Shown here one piece after another: positions 37,953 to 48,000 of a stretch of 64,000 bases of DNA. The translations under genes were made by a program, and so were the position numbers. Source of the stretch: Pseudomonas sp. R84 (GTDB lineage: Bacteria; Pseudomonadota; Gammaproteobacteria; Pseudomonadales; Pseudomonadaceae); assembly GCF_009834515.1 (NCBI RefSeq), contig NZ_CP019426.1, forward strand, positions 1,291,501-1,355,500, written 5' to 3'. Every line of letters begins with the position of its first letter. The stretch's first letter is position 1. The notes beneath the pieces are model-generated. The model did not search any database, had not been told where the DNA came from, and was given only the letters and a program-made list of their open reading frames with translations.

Positions 37953-38627
37953 ATGAGCACCTTGCTGGCCCTGGACACCGCGACTGAAGCTTGCTCCGTT
38001 GCCTTGCTGCATGACGGCAAGGTCACGAGCCATTACGAGGTGATCCCGCGCTTGCACGCGCAGAAACTGCTGCCGATGATCCAGCAATTGCTGGCCGACG
38101 CCGGCACCACGTTGCAAGCGGTCGATGCGATTGCTTTCGGTCGCGGGCCGGGTGCATTTACCGGCGTGCGGATCGCCATTGGTGTGGTGCAAGGGCTGGC
38201 GTTTGCGCTGGATCGCCCGGTGTTGCCGGTGTCCAACCTCGCGGTGCTGGCGCAGCGTGCCTATCGCGAACATGGCGTGAGCCAGGTCGCGGCGGCCATC
38301 GATGCGCGGATGGATGAGGTGTATTGGGGCTGCTACCGCGAGACGGCGGGGGAGATGCGACTGGTCGGTGCCGAAGCGGTGTTGCCGCCGGAAGTCGCGG
38401 CGCTGCCGGCCGATGCCAGTGGTGACTGGTTCGGTGCTGGCACCGGTTGGGGGTATGGCGAGCGTATTGCGGTCGATCTGAGCGGCTCGGATGCAGGCAT
38501 GCTGCCCCACGCCGAAGACCTGCTGATCCTGGCGCGTTTTGCCTGGGAGCGCGGCGAGTCGATCCCGGCGGATGATGCACAACCGGTTTACCTGCGCGAT
38601 AAAGTCGCCACCCCCAAGGCTCGTTGA
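37953..38627 (+). CDS. tsaB: TsaB, tRNA threonylcarbamoyladenosine synthesis protein
   Basis: A 224-aa ASKHA-fold protein starting at ATG 37953 (MSTLLALDTATEACSVAL). Other family marks are the H-x-motif region RLHAQKLLPMIQQLL and GRGPGAFTGVRIAIGVVQGLA. TsaB forms a complex with TsaD and TsaE that completes t6A at position 37 of ANN-decoding tRNAs. The tcdA/csdA/csdE genes in this same window act on t6A further (ct6A). Confidence 0.94.
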   Translation: MSTLLALDTATEACSVALLHDGKVTSHYEVIPRLHAQKLLPMIQQLLADAGTTLQAVDAIAFGRGPGAFTGVRIAIGVVQGLAFALDRPVLPVSNLAVLAQRAYREHGVSQVAAAIDARMDEVYWGCYRETAGEMRLVGAEAVLPPEVAALPADASGDWFGAGTGWGYGERIAVDLSGSDAGMLPHAEDLLILARFAWERGESIPADDAQPVYLRDKVATPKAR

Positions 38628-38633
38628 GCCTTT

Positions 38634-38710
38634 AAAAAGATCGCAGCCTTCGGCAGCTCCGACAGAGATTGCATTCCAACTGTAGGAGCTGCCGAAGGCT
38701 GCGATCTTTT
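38634..38710. repeat. REP doublet (GTAGGAGCTGCCGAAGGCTGCGATC family)
   Basis: Inverted AAAAGATCGCAGCCTTCGGC and GCCGAAGGCTGCGATCTTTT with a ~40-nt middle. Same family as 5476-5559. The A/T tails could also make it a terminator of tsaB. Confidence 0.85.
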
Positions 38711-38849
38711 GATCTACTGTCGCCAATCGTCAGTTTGTAACCCCTCGCTTTAAACCTTTTGCGCTTTATGTGTTCTAGTTATCACTCGGCAGTTTGCTAA
38801 GTCGGTCAAGTGCCGCTAAATTGCCATCATCGATACCGAGCATGAAATT

Positions 38850-39161
38850 ATGCGTATAGACGGCCTTTCCTCTCAGTCCTACCCCATCAAGCGCAAGCCT
38901 CGCAAAGGCCATGTGACTGTGGATGAGTCAGTCGACGATATCGACGGTGAGATCGAATTTCCGACTGAAGAGCAACTGGCTGCCCGTGCTGCCGCCAAAG
39001 CTGCCGCGCAACGCCTGAGCAATCTGCCCGCCCGCCAACAAGACATGATCTACCACCGTGCGATGAAAAAAAGCGTAGCGATGGCCTTGGCCAGCTATCT
39101 GAGCACTGCCGGTTTTGTCGATTGGGATGCAGACGTGCTGGGCCTCGATCTGTACATCTGA
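38850..39161 (+). CDS. Conserved hypothetical protein
   Basis: A 103-aa protein starting at ATG 38850 (MRIDGLSSQSYPIKR). It has a basic start, an acidic middle (ESVDDIDGEIEFPTEEQ) and an Ala-rich helix (LAARAAAKAAAQRL). It ends in a conserved-looking AMALASYLSTAGFVDWDADVLGLDLYI, split here as SYLSTAGFVDWDADVLG and LDLYI. No known fold. It is joined to the DUF72 gene by a TGATG overlap and probably shares its transcript. Confidence 0.7.
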   Translation: MRIDGLSSQSYPIKRKPRKGHVTVDESVDDIDGEIEFPTEEQLAARAAAKAAAQRLSNLPARQQDMIYHRAMKKSVAMALASYLSTAGFVDWDADVLGLDLYI

Positions 39162-40021
39162 TGGATCTGCCTTACTACCTCGGTTGTCCGTCCTGGAGCG
39201 AAAACGCCTGGCGCGAGTATCTGTACCCGGTAGACGCCAAAACCTCCGATTTCCTCGGTCTCTATTGCCAAGTGTTCAACGCCGTTGAAGGCAACACGAC
39301 CTTTTACGCCAGCCCGTCACCGGCCACGGTGCAGCGTTGGTCTGAGGTTATGCCTGAACACTTTCGCTTTACCGCCAAATTCCCCGGCGACATCAGTCAC
39401 AGCGGTGATCTGCGCGAGCAACTGACGGCAGCCGAAACCTTTCTGCAATTACTCAAGCCACTCGGCCAGCGTGTCTCGCCGTCGTGGCTGCAATTGTCGA
39501 AAAGCTTCACACCGCAACGGCTGCCGGAACTGGCGGCGTTCATCGATGCGCTGGATTGCCCGCTGGCAGTGGAAGTGCGGCATGAACAGTTCTTCGCCAA
39601 GGGCGAGAGCGAACGCTTGCTCAATCGGCTGCTGCTGGACCGTGGCGTGGAACGCATCTGCCTCGACCCGCGTGCGCTGTTCAGCTGCCTGTCGACCGAA
39701 TCCTCGGTGATCCACGCGCAATCGAAAAAACCGCGCGTGCCGACGCGTCCGGCGGCGTTCACCCAGTTCCCGCAAGTGCGCTTCATTGGCCATCCCGAGC
39801 TTGAAGCCAACGATGCGTTCCTGGTGCCGTGGGTAGCGAAAATCGCTGAGTGGATCGAAGAGGGTCGTACGCCGTATATCTTCCTGCACACCGCCGACAA
39901 CCTGTTGGCGGCAAAACTGGCGCAACGTTTTCACGCACATCTGATGCAACGTTTGCCTGGCCTGCCATCGCTGCCTGAGCTATACAGAGAACCCGCCGCG
40001 GAGCAACTTGGCCTGCTCTGA
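39161..40021 (+). CDS. DUF72 family protein (YecE-like)
   Basis: A 286-aa TIM-barrel-like protein of the DUF72 family. The start YYLGCPSWSENAWREYLYP, the NAVEGNTTFYASPSPATVQRW segment, FRFTAKFPGDISH and VEVRHEQFF are all typical. The ATG at 39161 overlaps the upstream stop. Biochemical function is unknown; the fold suggests a metal- or phosphate-binding barrel enzyme. Confidence 0.88.
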   Translation: MDLPYYLGCPSWSENAWREYLYPVDAKTSDFLGLYCQVFNAVEGNTTFYASPSPATVQRWSEVMPEHFRFTAKFPGDISHSGDLREQLTAAETFLQLLKPLGQRVSPSWLQLSKSFTPQRLPELAAFIDALDCPLAVEVRHEQFFAKGESERLLNRLLLDRGVERICLDPRALFSCLSTESSVIHAQSKKPRVPTRPAAFTQFPQVRFIGHPELEANDAFLVPWVAKIAEWIEEGRTPYIFLHTADNLLAAKLAQRFHAHLMQRLPGLPSLPELYREPAAEQLGLL

Positions 40022-40052
40022 AGCGGATTTTTTCCTGCCCTGGAGCCTGCCG

Positions 40053-40874
40053 ATGGATGCCCAAGCCCTTAAAGCAAACGCTTTCAAAGCCCTGCATGAA
40101 CAATCGGGGATATTCGTCATTCCCAATCCGTGGGATGCCGGCTCGGCAAAAATGCTCGCAAGTCTCGGCTATCAGGCCTTGGCGACGACCAGCGCCGGCT
40201 ATGCGTTTTCCCAGGGCAAGGCTGATGGTGCCTTGAGTCTCGACGAGACCCTGGCGAATGTCCGCGCAATTGTTGCCGCGACCGATTTGCCGGTGGCGGT
40301 GGATCTGGAAAACGGTTTTGCCGATGACCCGGCCGAATGCGCCAAGAGTCTGTTGCGTGTCGCCGAGGCGGGCGCGGTCGGCGGCTCGATCGAAGACGCC
40401 ACGGGCCGCCCGGATGCACCGATCTATTGTTTCGAACACGCCGTCGCGCGCATTGAAGCGGCAGTCGCCGCCGTGCGTACGCTGCCATTCCCCTTCATCC
40501 TGACTGCGCGTGCAGAGAACTATCTGCACGGCAACCCCGATATCAACGACACCATTCGCCGCTTGCAGGCCTTCGCCGAAGCGGGCGCCGACGTGCTGTA
40601 CGCGCCAGGTTTGCGCAACGCCGAAGAAGTGCTGGCAGTGGTGCGCGCAGTGGCGCCGAAACCGGTCAATGTACTGATGTCTGGCGGTTTGAAACTGACC
40701 GTGCAGGAACTGCAGGACATGGGCGTGCGCCGGATCAGCACCGGTTCGGCACTGGCCTTGGCAGCGTTCGGCGAATTCTTTCGCGCCGCTGAAGAGATCC
40801 AGCAATCCGGCACCTTCGGCTTTACTTCGCAGTCGATGCCGTACGCCAAGGCCAATCAGTTCTTCAAGGGCTAA
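40053..40874 (+). CDS. PEP mutase / isocitrate lyase family enzyme
   Basis: A 273-aa enzyme, ATG 40053, GGAG nine nt upstream. The family pattern is visible as IPNPWDAGSAKML near residue 24, TTSAGYAFSQGKAD near 45, VDLENGFADDP near 89 and GSIEDATG near 112. The usual catalytic KKCGH loop of isocitrate lyase is absent, so it belongs to the oxaloacetate-decarboxylase/phosphonomutase-like branch. It probably cleaves or rearranges a small 2-oxo acid with Mg2+. The true substrate is unknown. Confidence 0.85.
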   Translation: MDAQALKANAFKALHEQSGIFVIPNPWDAGSAKMLASLGYQALATTSAGYAFSQGKADGALSLDETLANVRAIVAATDLPVAVDLENGFADDPAECAKSLLRVAEAGAVGGSIEDATGRPDAPIYCFEHAVARIEAAVAAVRTLPFPFILTARAENYLHGNPDINDTIRRLQAFAEAGADVLYAPGLRNAEEVLAVVRAVAPKPVNVLMSGGLKLTVQELQDMGVRRISTGSALALAAFGEFFRAAEEIQQSGTFGFTSQSMPYAKANQFFKG

Positions 40875-40876
40875 GC

Positions 40877-41569
40877 ATGGGGCGATGGATTGCGCTTACT
40901 GTCCTGCTGATCATCGGCGGCGCCATGATCAGTGTCTGGCGCGGCTGGCTGGACGTGCCACCGCCATGGAATCCGTGGGCACCGCTGGACGTGAAAGCCG
41001 CGCCCAATTGGCTGACCGGCTACAAGTTGATGCGTTTGCGCAGTGATCCTCAGCTCTGCGCCCAGGCGTTAAGCAGTTCCGATCTGCGCGTCACACGTCA
41101 AGCCGACAGCCTGGGCGCCGAATGCCCGCTGATCGGCGCCCTGCGCGTACAGAGCGGCGAGGCGGCGCTGAGCAGCAGCTTCCTCGCCAGTTGTCCGCTG
41201 GCGGTGGCCTACGCGATGTTCGAGCACCATTCGCTGCAACCCGCCGCACAGTCGGTTTACGGTCAGAAAGTCGCGCGCCTCGATCACCTTGGCAGCTTCG
41301 CCTGCCGCAATGTCTACAACCGCGAAAGCGGGGCGCTCAGCCGTCATGCCAGCGCTGATGCGCTGGACATTGCCGGTTTTCGGCTGGCCGACGGCCGCAG
41401 CATCAGCGTACTCAAGGACTGGCCGAAGCAAAATCAGGATGCGCAGTTTCTGCGTCAGGTGCGCGACGGCGCCTGCGAGGCGTTCAATGTGGTGTTGAGC
41501 CCGGATTACAACGCCGCCCACCGCAATCACTTTCATGTCGATGTCGGGCGCTGGAGCGTGTGTCGCTGA
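40877..41569 (+). CDS. Extensin-like C-terminal domain protein
   Basis: A 230-aa protein two nt after the previous stop. A signal anchor (residues ~3-22) is followed by an extensin-like domain with CPLIGALRV, LASCPLAVAYAMFEHH, the HASADALDIAGF motif and a terminal HRNHFHVDVG. The spaced His/Asp residues resemble the metal site of M15-type peptidoglycan peptidases. Six Cys in the exported part could form disulfides. It is probably a periplasmic cell-wall-associated protein. Confidence 0.82.
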   Translation: MGRWIALTVLLIIGGAMISVWRGWLDVPPPWNPWAPLDVKAAPNWLTGYKLMRLRSDPQLCAQALSSSDLRVTRQADSLGAECPLIGALRVQSGEAALSSSFLASCPLAVAYAMFEHHSLQPAAQSVYGQKVARLDHLGSFACRNVYNRESGALSRHASADALDIAGFRLADGRSISVLKDWPKQNQDAQFLRQVRDGACEAFNVVLSPDYNAAHRNHFHVDVGRWSVCR

Positions 41570-41572
41570 GGC

Positions 41573-42193
41573 TTAAGCGGCGAGGCGCAGGTTCTGCAGA
41601 ACGATCGGGCGCGCCCAGCCGTTATCGAAGTCCAGCGCTTTCTGTTGCTCGATGATTTCTTCCGGCGGGAACGGCGGGTAAGGCTTTTGCAGCAGGTCCA
41701 GATCGAATTCGGCAATCGGCAGGTACAGCGGTTTCTTCTGCGGTGCCGGGCCAGGCTCTGGAACGGGCTGACCATTGTTGATCACCACCGGACGCACCCA
41801 ACTGCTGTCGAAATCCTGTTGCTCTTGCTGAGCCTTGAGTTCTTCAGGCGGGAACGGTGGGAATGGCTTGTCAAGCAAGTCCATTTCGAACTCGGCGATC
41901 GGCAGGAACAGCGGCTCTGGCGGACGCACTTCGGTTTCGACCACGTCGCACTCGCGCTGGCTGATGATGTGCGCGTGCAGCTCGCTGCCGATGGTCGGCT
42001 CTTCCGGGCTGTTCAGGTCAACCGGCGGAAATGTACCGCAGGCAGGCACCACTTCACTCGTCTGTTCGGCCATCGCCTGGGCAAAGAAATCCTGCCACAG
42101 GTGACTGACGCCGCTCAGTGCTTGAGTGTTGTGACGGCTAAAGTCGCCATGGGGCGAGATGTAGCCAATCGATGTGGGAAGAATGCCTGACAT
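41573..42193 (-). CDS. Unknown protein with a 47-residue tandem duplication
   Basis: A 206-aa protein; ATG 42193 is the only start that leaves rsmJ's promoter free. Residues 94-140 and 155-201 are the same unit (LPIAEF...DLL.KP.PPFPPEE...DFD..W.RP), identical at 30 of 47 positions. The link between them is proline-rich (PVPEPGPAPQ). The N-terminal ~45 residues (LPTSIGYISPHGDFSRHN, LWQDFFAQAMAEQ) form a different region. There is no signal peptide or membrane segment. It converges with the extensin-like gene, three nt apart. I cannot name a family. Confidence 0.7.
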   Translation of the reverse strand: MSGILPTSIGYISPHGDFSRHNTQALSGVSHLWQDFFAQAMAEQTSEVVPACGTFPPVDLNSPEEPTIGSELHAHIISQRECDVVETEVRPPEPLFLPIAEFEMDLLDKPFPPFPPEELKAQQEQQDFDSSWVRPVVINNGQPVPEPGPAPQKKPLYLPIAEFDLDLLQKPYPPFPPEEIIEQQKALDFDNGWARPIVLQNLRLAA

Positions 42194-42285
42194 TTTTTTC
42201 GGTTGACGCTCAGCTCTGGCAAAATGCGCGTTGAATGAATTATCGGCGGTTTTTGCCGATCCTTGAATTTTTGAGCGTGTTTTCC

Positions 42286-43068
42286 ATGATCGAGCAACCC
42301 GCGGCCTGCCGCATCCATGTCGAAGCCCTTGGCGCGACGTATGAAGCGCAAGCCGAGCAGTGGGCCGAGCGCCTCGGTCTGCCGCTTGCAGTGGCGGACG
42401 GCGAGTTTGCCTTGCAGGTCGGCGAGCAGGGTTTGCAGTTGCAACAGCTCGGCCCGGATGCGCCGGGACCGGTGCGCGTCGACTTCGTTGAGGGCGGCGC
42501 GGCGCATCGGCGCTTATATGGCGGCGGCAGCGGGCAGATGATTGCCAAGGCTGTCGGTATCGCCCAAGGCGTGCGCCCGCGCGTGCTGGATGCCACGGCG
42601 GGACTGGGCAAGGATGCGTTCGTGCTGGCCAGTCTCGGTTGCGAAATGAGCCTGATCGAGCGCCAGCCGCTGATCGGTGCGCTGCTGGAGGATGGTCTGG
42701 CGCGGGCGGCGGAGGATTTCGACGTGGCACCGATCGTGGCGCGGATGAAGTTGCTCAAGGGCAACTCCATCGAGGTCATGCAGAACTGGGAAGGCGAGCC
42801 GCCACAGGTGATTTATCTCGATCCGATGTTTCCGCACCGTGAGAAGACCGCGCTGGTGAAGAAGGAAATGCGCCTGTTCCGGCCGTTGGTGGGGGATGAT
42901 CCGGATGCCCCGGCGTTGCTCGAAGCCGCGTTGGCGTTGGCGACGCACCGGGTGGTGGTCAAGCGGCCGCGCAAGGCGCCGTGCATTGCGGGGCCGAAGC
43001 CGAGTCATGCGCTGGATGGAAAATCGAGCCGCTATGACATTTATCCGAAGAAAGCGCTCAAGCCTTAA
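42286..43068 (+). CDS. rsmJ: 16S rRNA m2G1516 methyltransferase
   Basis: A 260-aa SAM-dependent methyltransferase, ATG 42286. The family signature is visible as [30 protein letters not shown] motif I is [19 protein letters not shown], and the catalytic segment is [21 protein letters not shown]. It modifies G1516 of 16S rRNA. It is divergent from the duplicated unknown gene. Confidence 0.93.
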   Translation: MIEQPAACRIHVEALGATYEAQAEQWAERLGLPLAVADGEFALQVGEQGLQLQQLGPDAPGPVRVDFVEGGAAHRRLYGGGSGQMIAKAVGIAQGVRPRVLDATAGLGKDAFVLASLGCEMSLIERQPLIGALLEDGLARAAEDFDVAPIVARMKLLKGNSIEVMQNWEGEPPQVIYLDPMFPHREKTALVKKEMRLFRPLVGDDPDAPALLEAALALATHRVVVKRPRKAPCIAGPKPSHALDGKSSRYDIYPKKALKP

Positions 43069-43082
43069 AACAGAGTCGCTCC

Positions 43083-43160
43083 TATCGCGAGCAGGCTCAC
43101 TCCTACAATTGATCTGTGGTGCACACAAATCCACTGTAGGAGTGAGCCTGCTCGCGATAG
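43083..43160. repeat. REP doublet (TAGGAGTGAGCCTGCTCGCGATAG family)
   Basis: Inverted CCTATCGCGAGCAGGCTCAC (43081 on) and CTGTAGGAGTGAGCCTGCTC with a ~30-nt spacer, between the convergent rsmJ and tetR/mexL-like genes. Confidence 0.85.
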
Positions 43161-43183
43161 GGCCAGCCCAAACAGCGCAGAAG

Positions 43184-43819
43184 CTAAGGTTTGTACGCCC
43201 GCATAAACAAAGCCACCACTTCCTGAATATGGCTCTCTGCAGCCTCTTCGCTCAACGGCTCCCCACAGCCATACAACAATCGAAAATTCCCCGCACCCTT
43301 GATCAGGCAGAAGAAATGCTCAGCCGCATTGCGCGGCAGATCGATGCTCAGCGCGCCCGTTTCGTGGATGCGCGTCAACAGCCGCTCCATGCCCTGCACC
43401 ATGCGCTGCGGGCCGGCCTCGAAGAAGATCAGCGACAGCTTCGGGTCCTGACTGCCCAGCGCCATGATCAAGCGGTGCAAGTTCACCGACTCATCACTGT
43501 TGATCAGGTGATGAAAGCCTCGCGCAATGTTCAGCAACACATTTTCCACAGCGATGCCTTCGGGCAATTCGAAGAACAATGGCGGTAATTGCTCCTCGCA
43601 TTTGGCCACCACGGCAGCGGAGAACAACGTCTCCTTGTCGTTGAAATGGCTGTAGACCGTCAACTTCGACACGCCAGCCTCGCTGGCGACCGCGTCCATG
43701 CTGGTGTTGGCGTAGCCATGACTCAGAAACAGAATTTTCGCCGCGTCGAGGATCGCCTGGCGCTTGGCCAGATCCTTCGGGCGGCCCGGACCGTTTGGAG
43801 CTGAAAGATTGTTCGACAT
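43184..43819 (-). CDS. TetR-family repressor of the adjacent RND pump, MexL-like
   Basis: A 211-aa TetR regulator. The DNA-binding domain (residues ~15-65) reads AKRQAILDAAKILFLSHGYANTSMDAVASEAGVSKLTVYSHFNDKETLF. The rest is a helical ligand domain. It is transcribed away from the membrane-fusion gene at 43914, and the 94-nt gap holds a 36-bp dyad. This arrangement and the chromosomal neighbourhood match mexL-mexJK of P. aeruginosa, where MexL represses the pump and itself. Orthology is inferred from context. Confidence 0.85.
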   Translation of the reverse strand: MSNNLSAPNGPGRPKDLAKRQAILDAAKILFLSHGYANTSMDAVASEAGVSKLTVYSHFNDKETLFSAAVVAKCEEQLPPLFFELPEGIAVENVLLNIARGFHHLINSDESVNLHRLIMALGSQDPKLSLIFFEAGPQRMVQGMERLLTRIHETGALSIDLPRNAAEHFFCLIKGAGNFRLLYGCGEPLSEEAAESHIQEVVALFMRAYKP

Positions 43820-43838
43820 TCTTCGCTTTTAATACTGG

Positions 43839-43874
43839 ACTGGTGAGTTTGCTATTAATAACATACCCGCCAGT
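43839..43874. promoter_or_regulatory. 36-bp dyad, likely operator of the TetR regulator
   Basis: ACTGGTGAGTTTGCTATTAA and its continuation to CCGCCAGT form an imperfect palindrome centred between 43856 and 43857 (core TATTAATA), with 28 of 36 positions symmetric. It covers the space between the two divergent starts and runs into the -10 of the pump operon, as expected for a TetR operator that shuts off both genes. Confidence 0.7.
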
Positions 43875-43879
43875 ATAAT
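43849..43879 (+). promoter_or_regulatory. Candidate promoter of the efflux operon
   Basis: Consensus -10 TATAAT at 43874-43879, 35 nt before the ATG at 43914. The best -35, TTGCTA at 43849-43854, has a 19-nt spacer and lies inside the dyad. Confidence 0.55.
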
Positions 43880-43913
43880 TATTCCAAGCACCATTAGCGA
43901 AAGGTCCGTCACC

Positions 43914-45014
43914 ATGTTCCGCCATGCGTTGTCCCTCGCGTTGCCAGTGAGTCTGGCGTTCCTTTTGTCAGCGTGTGGTCAGGAAGAGGCGACGCAAGTC
44001 ACCGTGCGACCGGCCATGGTGGTGCAGCCAGAGCCTTCGGCGCAGGCCATGGAAAGTTATCCGGGCGAGGTGCGCGCCCGCTATGAACCCGATCTGGCCT
44101 TTCGCATTGGCGGCAAAGTCAGCCGACGACTGGTCGATGAAGGCCAGCGCGTGAAGGCTGATCAGCCACTCGCCGAACTTGATCCGCAGGACGTGCGCCT
44201 GCAACTGGAAGCTACCCGCGCCCAGGTTGCTGCCGCCGAAGCCAATCTCAATCTGGTCCGCGCCGAGCGCGATCGCTACAAAACCTTGATGGACCGGCAG
44301 ATGGTCAGCCGCTCGGCTTACGACAATGCGGAGAACCTTTACCGCTCCGGTGAAGCCCGCCTCAAACAAATCAAAGCTGAATTCAACGTTTCGACCAATC
44401 AGGCCAGTTACGCGGTGCTGCGTGCGCCGCAGGATGGCGTGGTGGCCAAGCGTTCGGTCGAGGTGGGGCAGGTCGTCGCCGCCGGGCAAACCGTGTTTAC
44501 CCTCGCCACCGATGGCGAACGCGAAGTGCTGATCAGCCTGCCGGAGCAGAGCTTCGGCCGCTTCAAGGTCGGTCAGCCGGTGACTGTTGAATTGTGGACG
44601 CAACAGAACCAGCGCTTCGCCGGACAGATCCGCGAACTGTCGCCCGCCGCCGATCCACGCTCACGCACCTTTGCTGCACGTATTTCCTTCACCGGCGGCA
44701 AAGTCCCGGCTGAACTGGGCCAGAGCGCCCGTGTATTTGTGCAATCGGCCGACAGCGTTTCCCTGTCGGTGCCGCTCTCGGCACTCACCGCCGAAAACGG
44801 CGCTACCTACGTCTGGGTCGTCAACGGCAACAACACCTTGAAGAAAACCCCGGTGCGCGTTGGCCCGTTCGGCGAGAAAAGCGTGCCGGTGCTCGAAGGC
44901 CTGAACGCCAGCGACTGGGTGGTCGCTGCCGGTGTGCATGTGCTGCTCGAAGGTCAGCAGGTGCGTCCGGTGGATCGCTCCAACCGTGTGGTCAATCTGG
45001 CGGACAAGGAGTAA
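43914..45014 (+). CDS. RND efflux periplasmic adaptor, MexJ-like
   Basis: A 366-aa membrane fusion protein. A lipoprotein-type leader with SACG (Cys22) anchors it to the inner membrane. The usual order follows: barrel-sandwich half with GKVSRRLVDEGQRVKADQPLAELD, an alpha-helical hairpin (~90-150), LRAPQDGVVAKRSVEVGQVV, then the beta-barrel and membrane-proximal parts. It links the RND pump to an outer-membrane channel. No channel gene follows, which matches MexJK, which borrows OprM or OpmH. Confidence 0.88.
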   Translation: MFRHALSLALPVSLAFLLSACGQEEATQVTVRPAMVVQPEPSAQAMESYPGEVRARYEPDLAFRIGGKVSRRLVDEGQRVKADQPLAELDPQDVRLQLEATRAQVAAAEANLNLVRAERDRYKTLMDRQMVSRSAYDNAENLYRSGEARLKQIKAEFNVSTNQASYAVLRAPQDGVVAKRSVEVGQVVAAGQTVFTLATDGEREVLISLPEQSFGRFKVGQPVTVELWTQQNQRFAGQIRELSPAADPRSRTFAARISFTGGKVPAELGQSARVFVQSADSVSLSVPLSALTAENGATYVWVVNGNNTLKKTPVRVGPFGEKSVPVLEGLNASDWVVAAGVHVLLEGQQVRPVDRSNRVVNLADKE

Positions 45015-45020
45015 GCCCCG

Positions 45021-48000
45021 ATGCGCTTCAACCTTTCCGAATGGGCGCTGCGTAATCGCCAGATCGTACTGTTCCTGATGCTTTTACTGGCCATCGTCGG
45101 TGCGCTGTCCTACACCAAACTTGGCCAGAGTGAGGACCCGCCGTTTACCTTTAAAGCCATGGTCATCCAGACCCGATGGCCGGGGGCGACCGCGCAGGAA
45201 GTCTCGCGTCAGGTCACCGAACGCATTGAAAAGAAACTGATGGAAACCGGCGAGTACGAACGCATCGTGTCGTTCTCGCGCCCCGGTGAATCGCAAGTGA
45301 CGTTCATTGCCCGCGACTCGATGCACTCCAAGGAAATTCCCGACCTCTGGTATCAGGTGCGCAAGAAGGTCAGCGATATTCGCCAGACCTTGCCACCGGA
45401 TATACAGGGGCCGTTCTTCAATGATGAATTCGGCACCACGTTCGGCAATATCTATGCGCTGACCGGTGACGGTTTCGATTACGCGGTGCTCAAGGATTAC
45501 GCCGACCGTATCCAGATCCAGCTACAGCGGGTCAAGGATGTCGGCAAGGTCGACCTGCTCGGTTTGCAGGACGAGAAAATCTGGGTCGAACTGTCCAACG
45601 TCAAATTGGCGACCCTCGGCCTGCCGCTGTCGGCGGTACAACAAGCGCTGCAAGAGCAGAACGCGGTGTCCACCGCCGGGTTCTTTGAAACCGGTAGCGA
45701 GCGCTTGCAGCTACGGGTCTCGGGGAATTTTCAGACAGTCGATGAGATAAAAAACTTCCCGATCCGCGTCGGCGATCGTACGTTCCGCATCTCCGATGTC
45801 GCCGATGTGCGTCGCGGTTTCAACGACCCACCGGCGCCGCGCATGCGTTTCATGGGCGAAGATGCGATTGGTCTCGCGGTGGCGATGAAGGATGGCGGCG
45901 ACATTCTGGTGCTCGGTAAAGCGCTGGAAGGCGAGTTCTCGCGCATCCAGAAAAACCTTCCGGCCGGCATGCAATTGCGCAAGGTTTCTGACCAGCCGGC
46001 GGCGGTGAAAACCGGGGTCGGCGAGTTCGTCCAGGTGCTGGTCGAGGCGCTGGCGATTGTCTTGCTGGTGAGCTTCTTCTCCCTCGGCGTGCGCACCGGC
46101 ATGGTCGTGGCACTGACCATTCCATTGGTGCTGGCGATGACCTTCGCCTGCATGTATTACCTCGGCATCGGCCTGCACAAGATCTCCCTTGGCGCATTGG
46201 TGTTGGCGCTGGGCTTGTTGGTGGACGACGCGATCATCGCCGTAGAAATGATGGCGATTAAAATGGAGCAGGGCTTCGATCGCATCCGTGCAGCGAGCTA
46301 CGCCTGGACCAGCACCGCGTTCCCGATGCTCACCGGTACGTTGATCACCGCCGCCGGGTTTCTGCCGATTGCCACCGCGCAGTCCGGTACCGGCGAGTAC
46401 ACCCGCTCGATCTTTCAAGTGGTGACCATTGCGTTGCTCGCGTCCTGGGTGGCGGCGGTGGTGTTCGTGCCGTATCTGGGGGAAAAACTCCTGCCGGATC
46501 TGGCGAAAATTCATGCAGCCAAACATGGCACGGGTGACGGTCAGCCGGATCCGTATGGCACGCCGTTTTATCAGCGGGTTCGGCGCTTGGTGGAGTGGTG
46601 CGTGGCGCATCGCAAGACCGTGATCGTGCTGACGGTGGGGCTGTTTATTGCCTCGGTGATGTTGTTCCGTTTCGTCCCGCAGCAGTTTTTCCCGGCCTCC
46701 AATCGGCTGGAGTTGATGGTTGATCTGAAACTGGCTGAAGGCGCGTCGCTGGCTAATACCACTGGTGAGGTGAAACGACTGGAGGCGATGCTCAAGGATC
46801 ACGCCGGCATCGATAATTACGTGGCGTACGTTGGCACCGGTTCGCCGCGTTTCTATCTGCCGCTGGATCAGCAATTGCCGGCGGCCAGCTTCGCGCAGTT
46901 TGTGGTCTTGGCGAAAACCATCGAGGAGCGGGAAGCGCTGCGCACGTGGTTGATTGAAACGCTTAACGAGCAGTTTCCGACATTGCGTTCGCGGGTTACA
47001 CGTCTGGAAAACGGTCCGCCGGTTGGCTATCCGGTGCAGTTCCGCGTCACCGGCGAACACATCGAAGAGGTCCGCGCGTTGGCGCGCAAAGTGGCGGCCA
47101 AGGTTCGCGAGAATCCGCATGTGGTCAACGTGCATCTGGATTGGGAAGAACCGAGCAAGGTTGTTTATCTGAATATCGATCAGGATCGTGCTCGGGCGCT
47201 GGGTGTGAGCACAGCCAATCTGGCGAAATTCCTGCAGAGTTCGTTGACCGGGTCGAGTGTCAGTCAGTACCGCGAAGACAATGAGTTGATCGAGATTCTG
47301 CTGCGCGGCACGGTGCATGAGCGCACTGAGTTGTCGTTGTTGCCGAGTCTGGCGGTGCCGACGGATAACGGCCGCAGTGTGGCGTTGTCGCAGATTGCCA
47401 CGCTGGAATACGGCTTTGAGGAGGGGATTATCTGGCATCGCAATCGGCTGCCGAACGTGACCGTGCGCGCCGATATTTATGGCAAGGAGCAGCCGGCGAC
47501 GTTGGTCAAGCAGATCATGCCGACGCTGGATTCGATTCGTGCCGAGTTGCCGGATGGTTATCTGTTGGATGTTGGCGGCACGGTGGAGGATTCCGAGCGT
47601 GGGCAGAAGTCGGTGAATGCCGGGGTGCCGATGTTCATCGTCGTGGTGCTGACGTTGCTGATGGTGCAGTTGCGCAGTTTTTCGCGTACGGCGATGGTGT
47701 TTTTGACGGCGCCTTTGGGGTTGATCGGGGTGACGTTGTTCTTGATGGTGTTCCGTCAGCCGTTCGGGTTTGTGGCGATGTTGGGCACGATTGCGCTGTC
47801 AGGGATGATCATGCGTAATTCGGTGATTCTGGTGGATCAGATTGAACAGGATATTGCTTCGGGGCTTAAGCCTTGGCAGGCGATTATCGAGGCTACGGTT
47901 CGACGCTTCAGGCCGATTGTGTTGACGGCTTTGGCGGCGGTGCTGGCGATGATTCCGTTGTCGCGCAGTGTGTTTTTTGGGCCGATGGCGGTGGCGATCA

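Noticed and set aside
45711..47438. 575-codon minus-strand ORF opposite the RND transporter gene
   Set aside because: Antisense shadow with His/Arg/Gln-rich composition; the transporter is full length with correct motifs.
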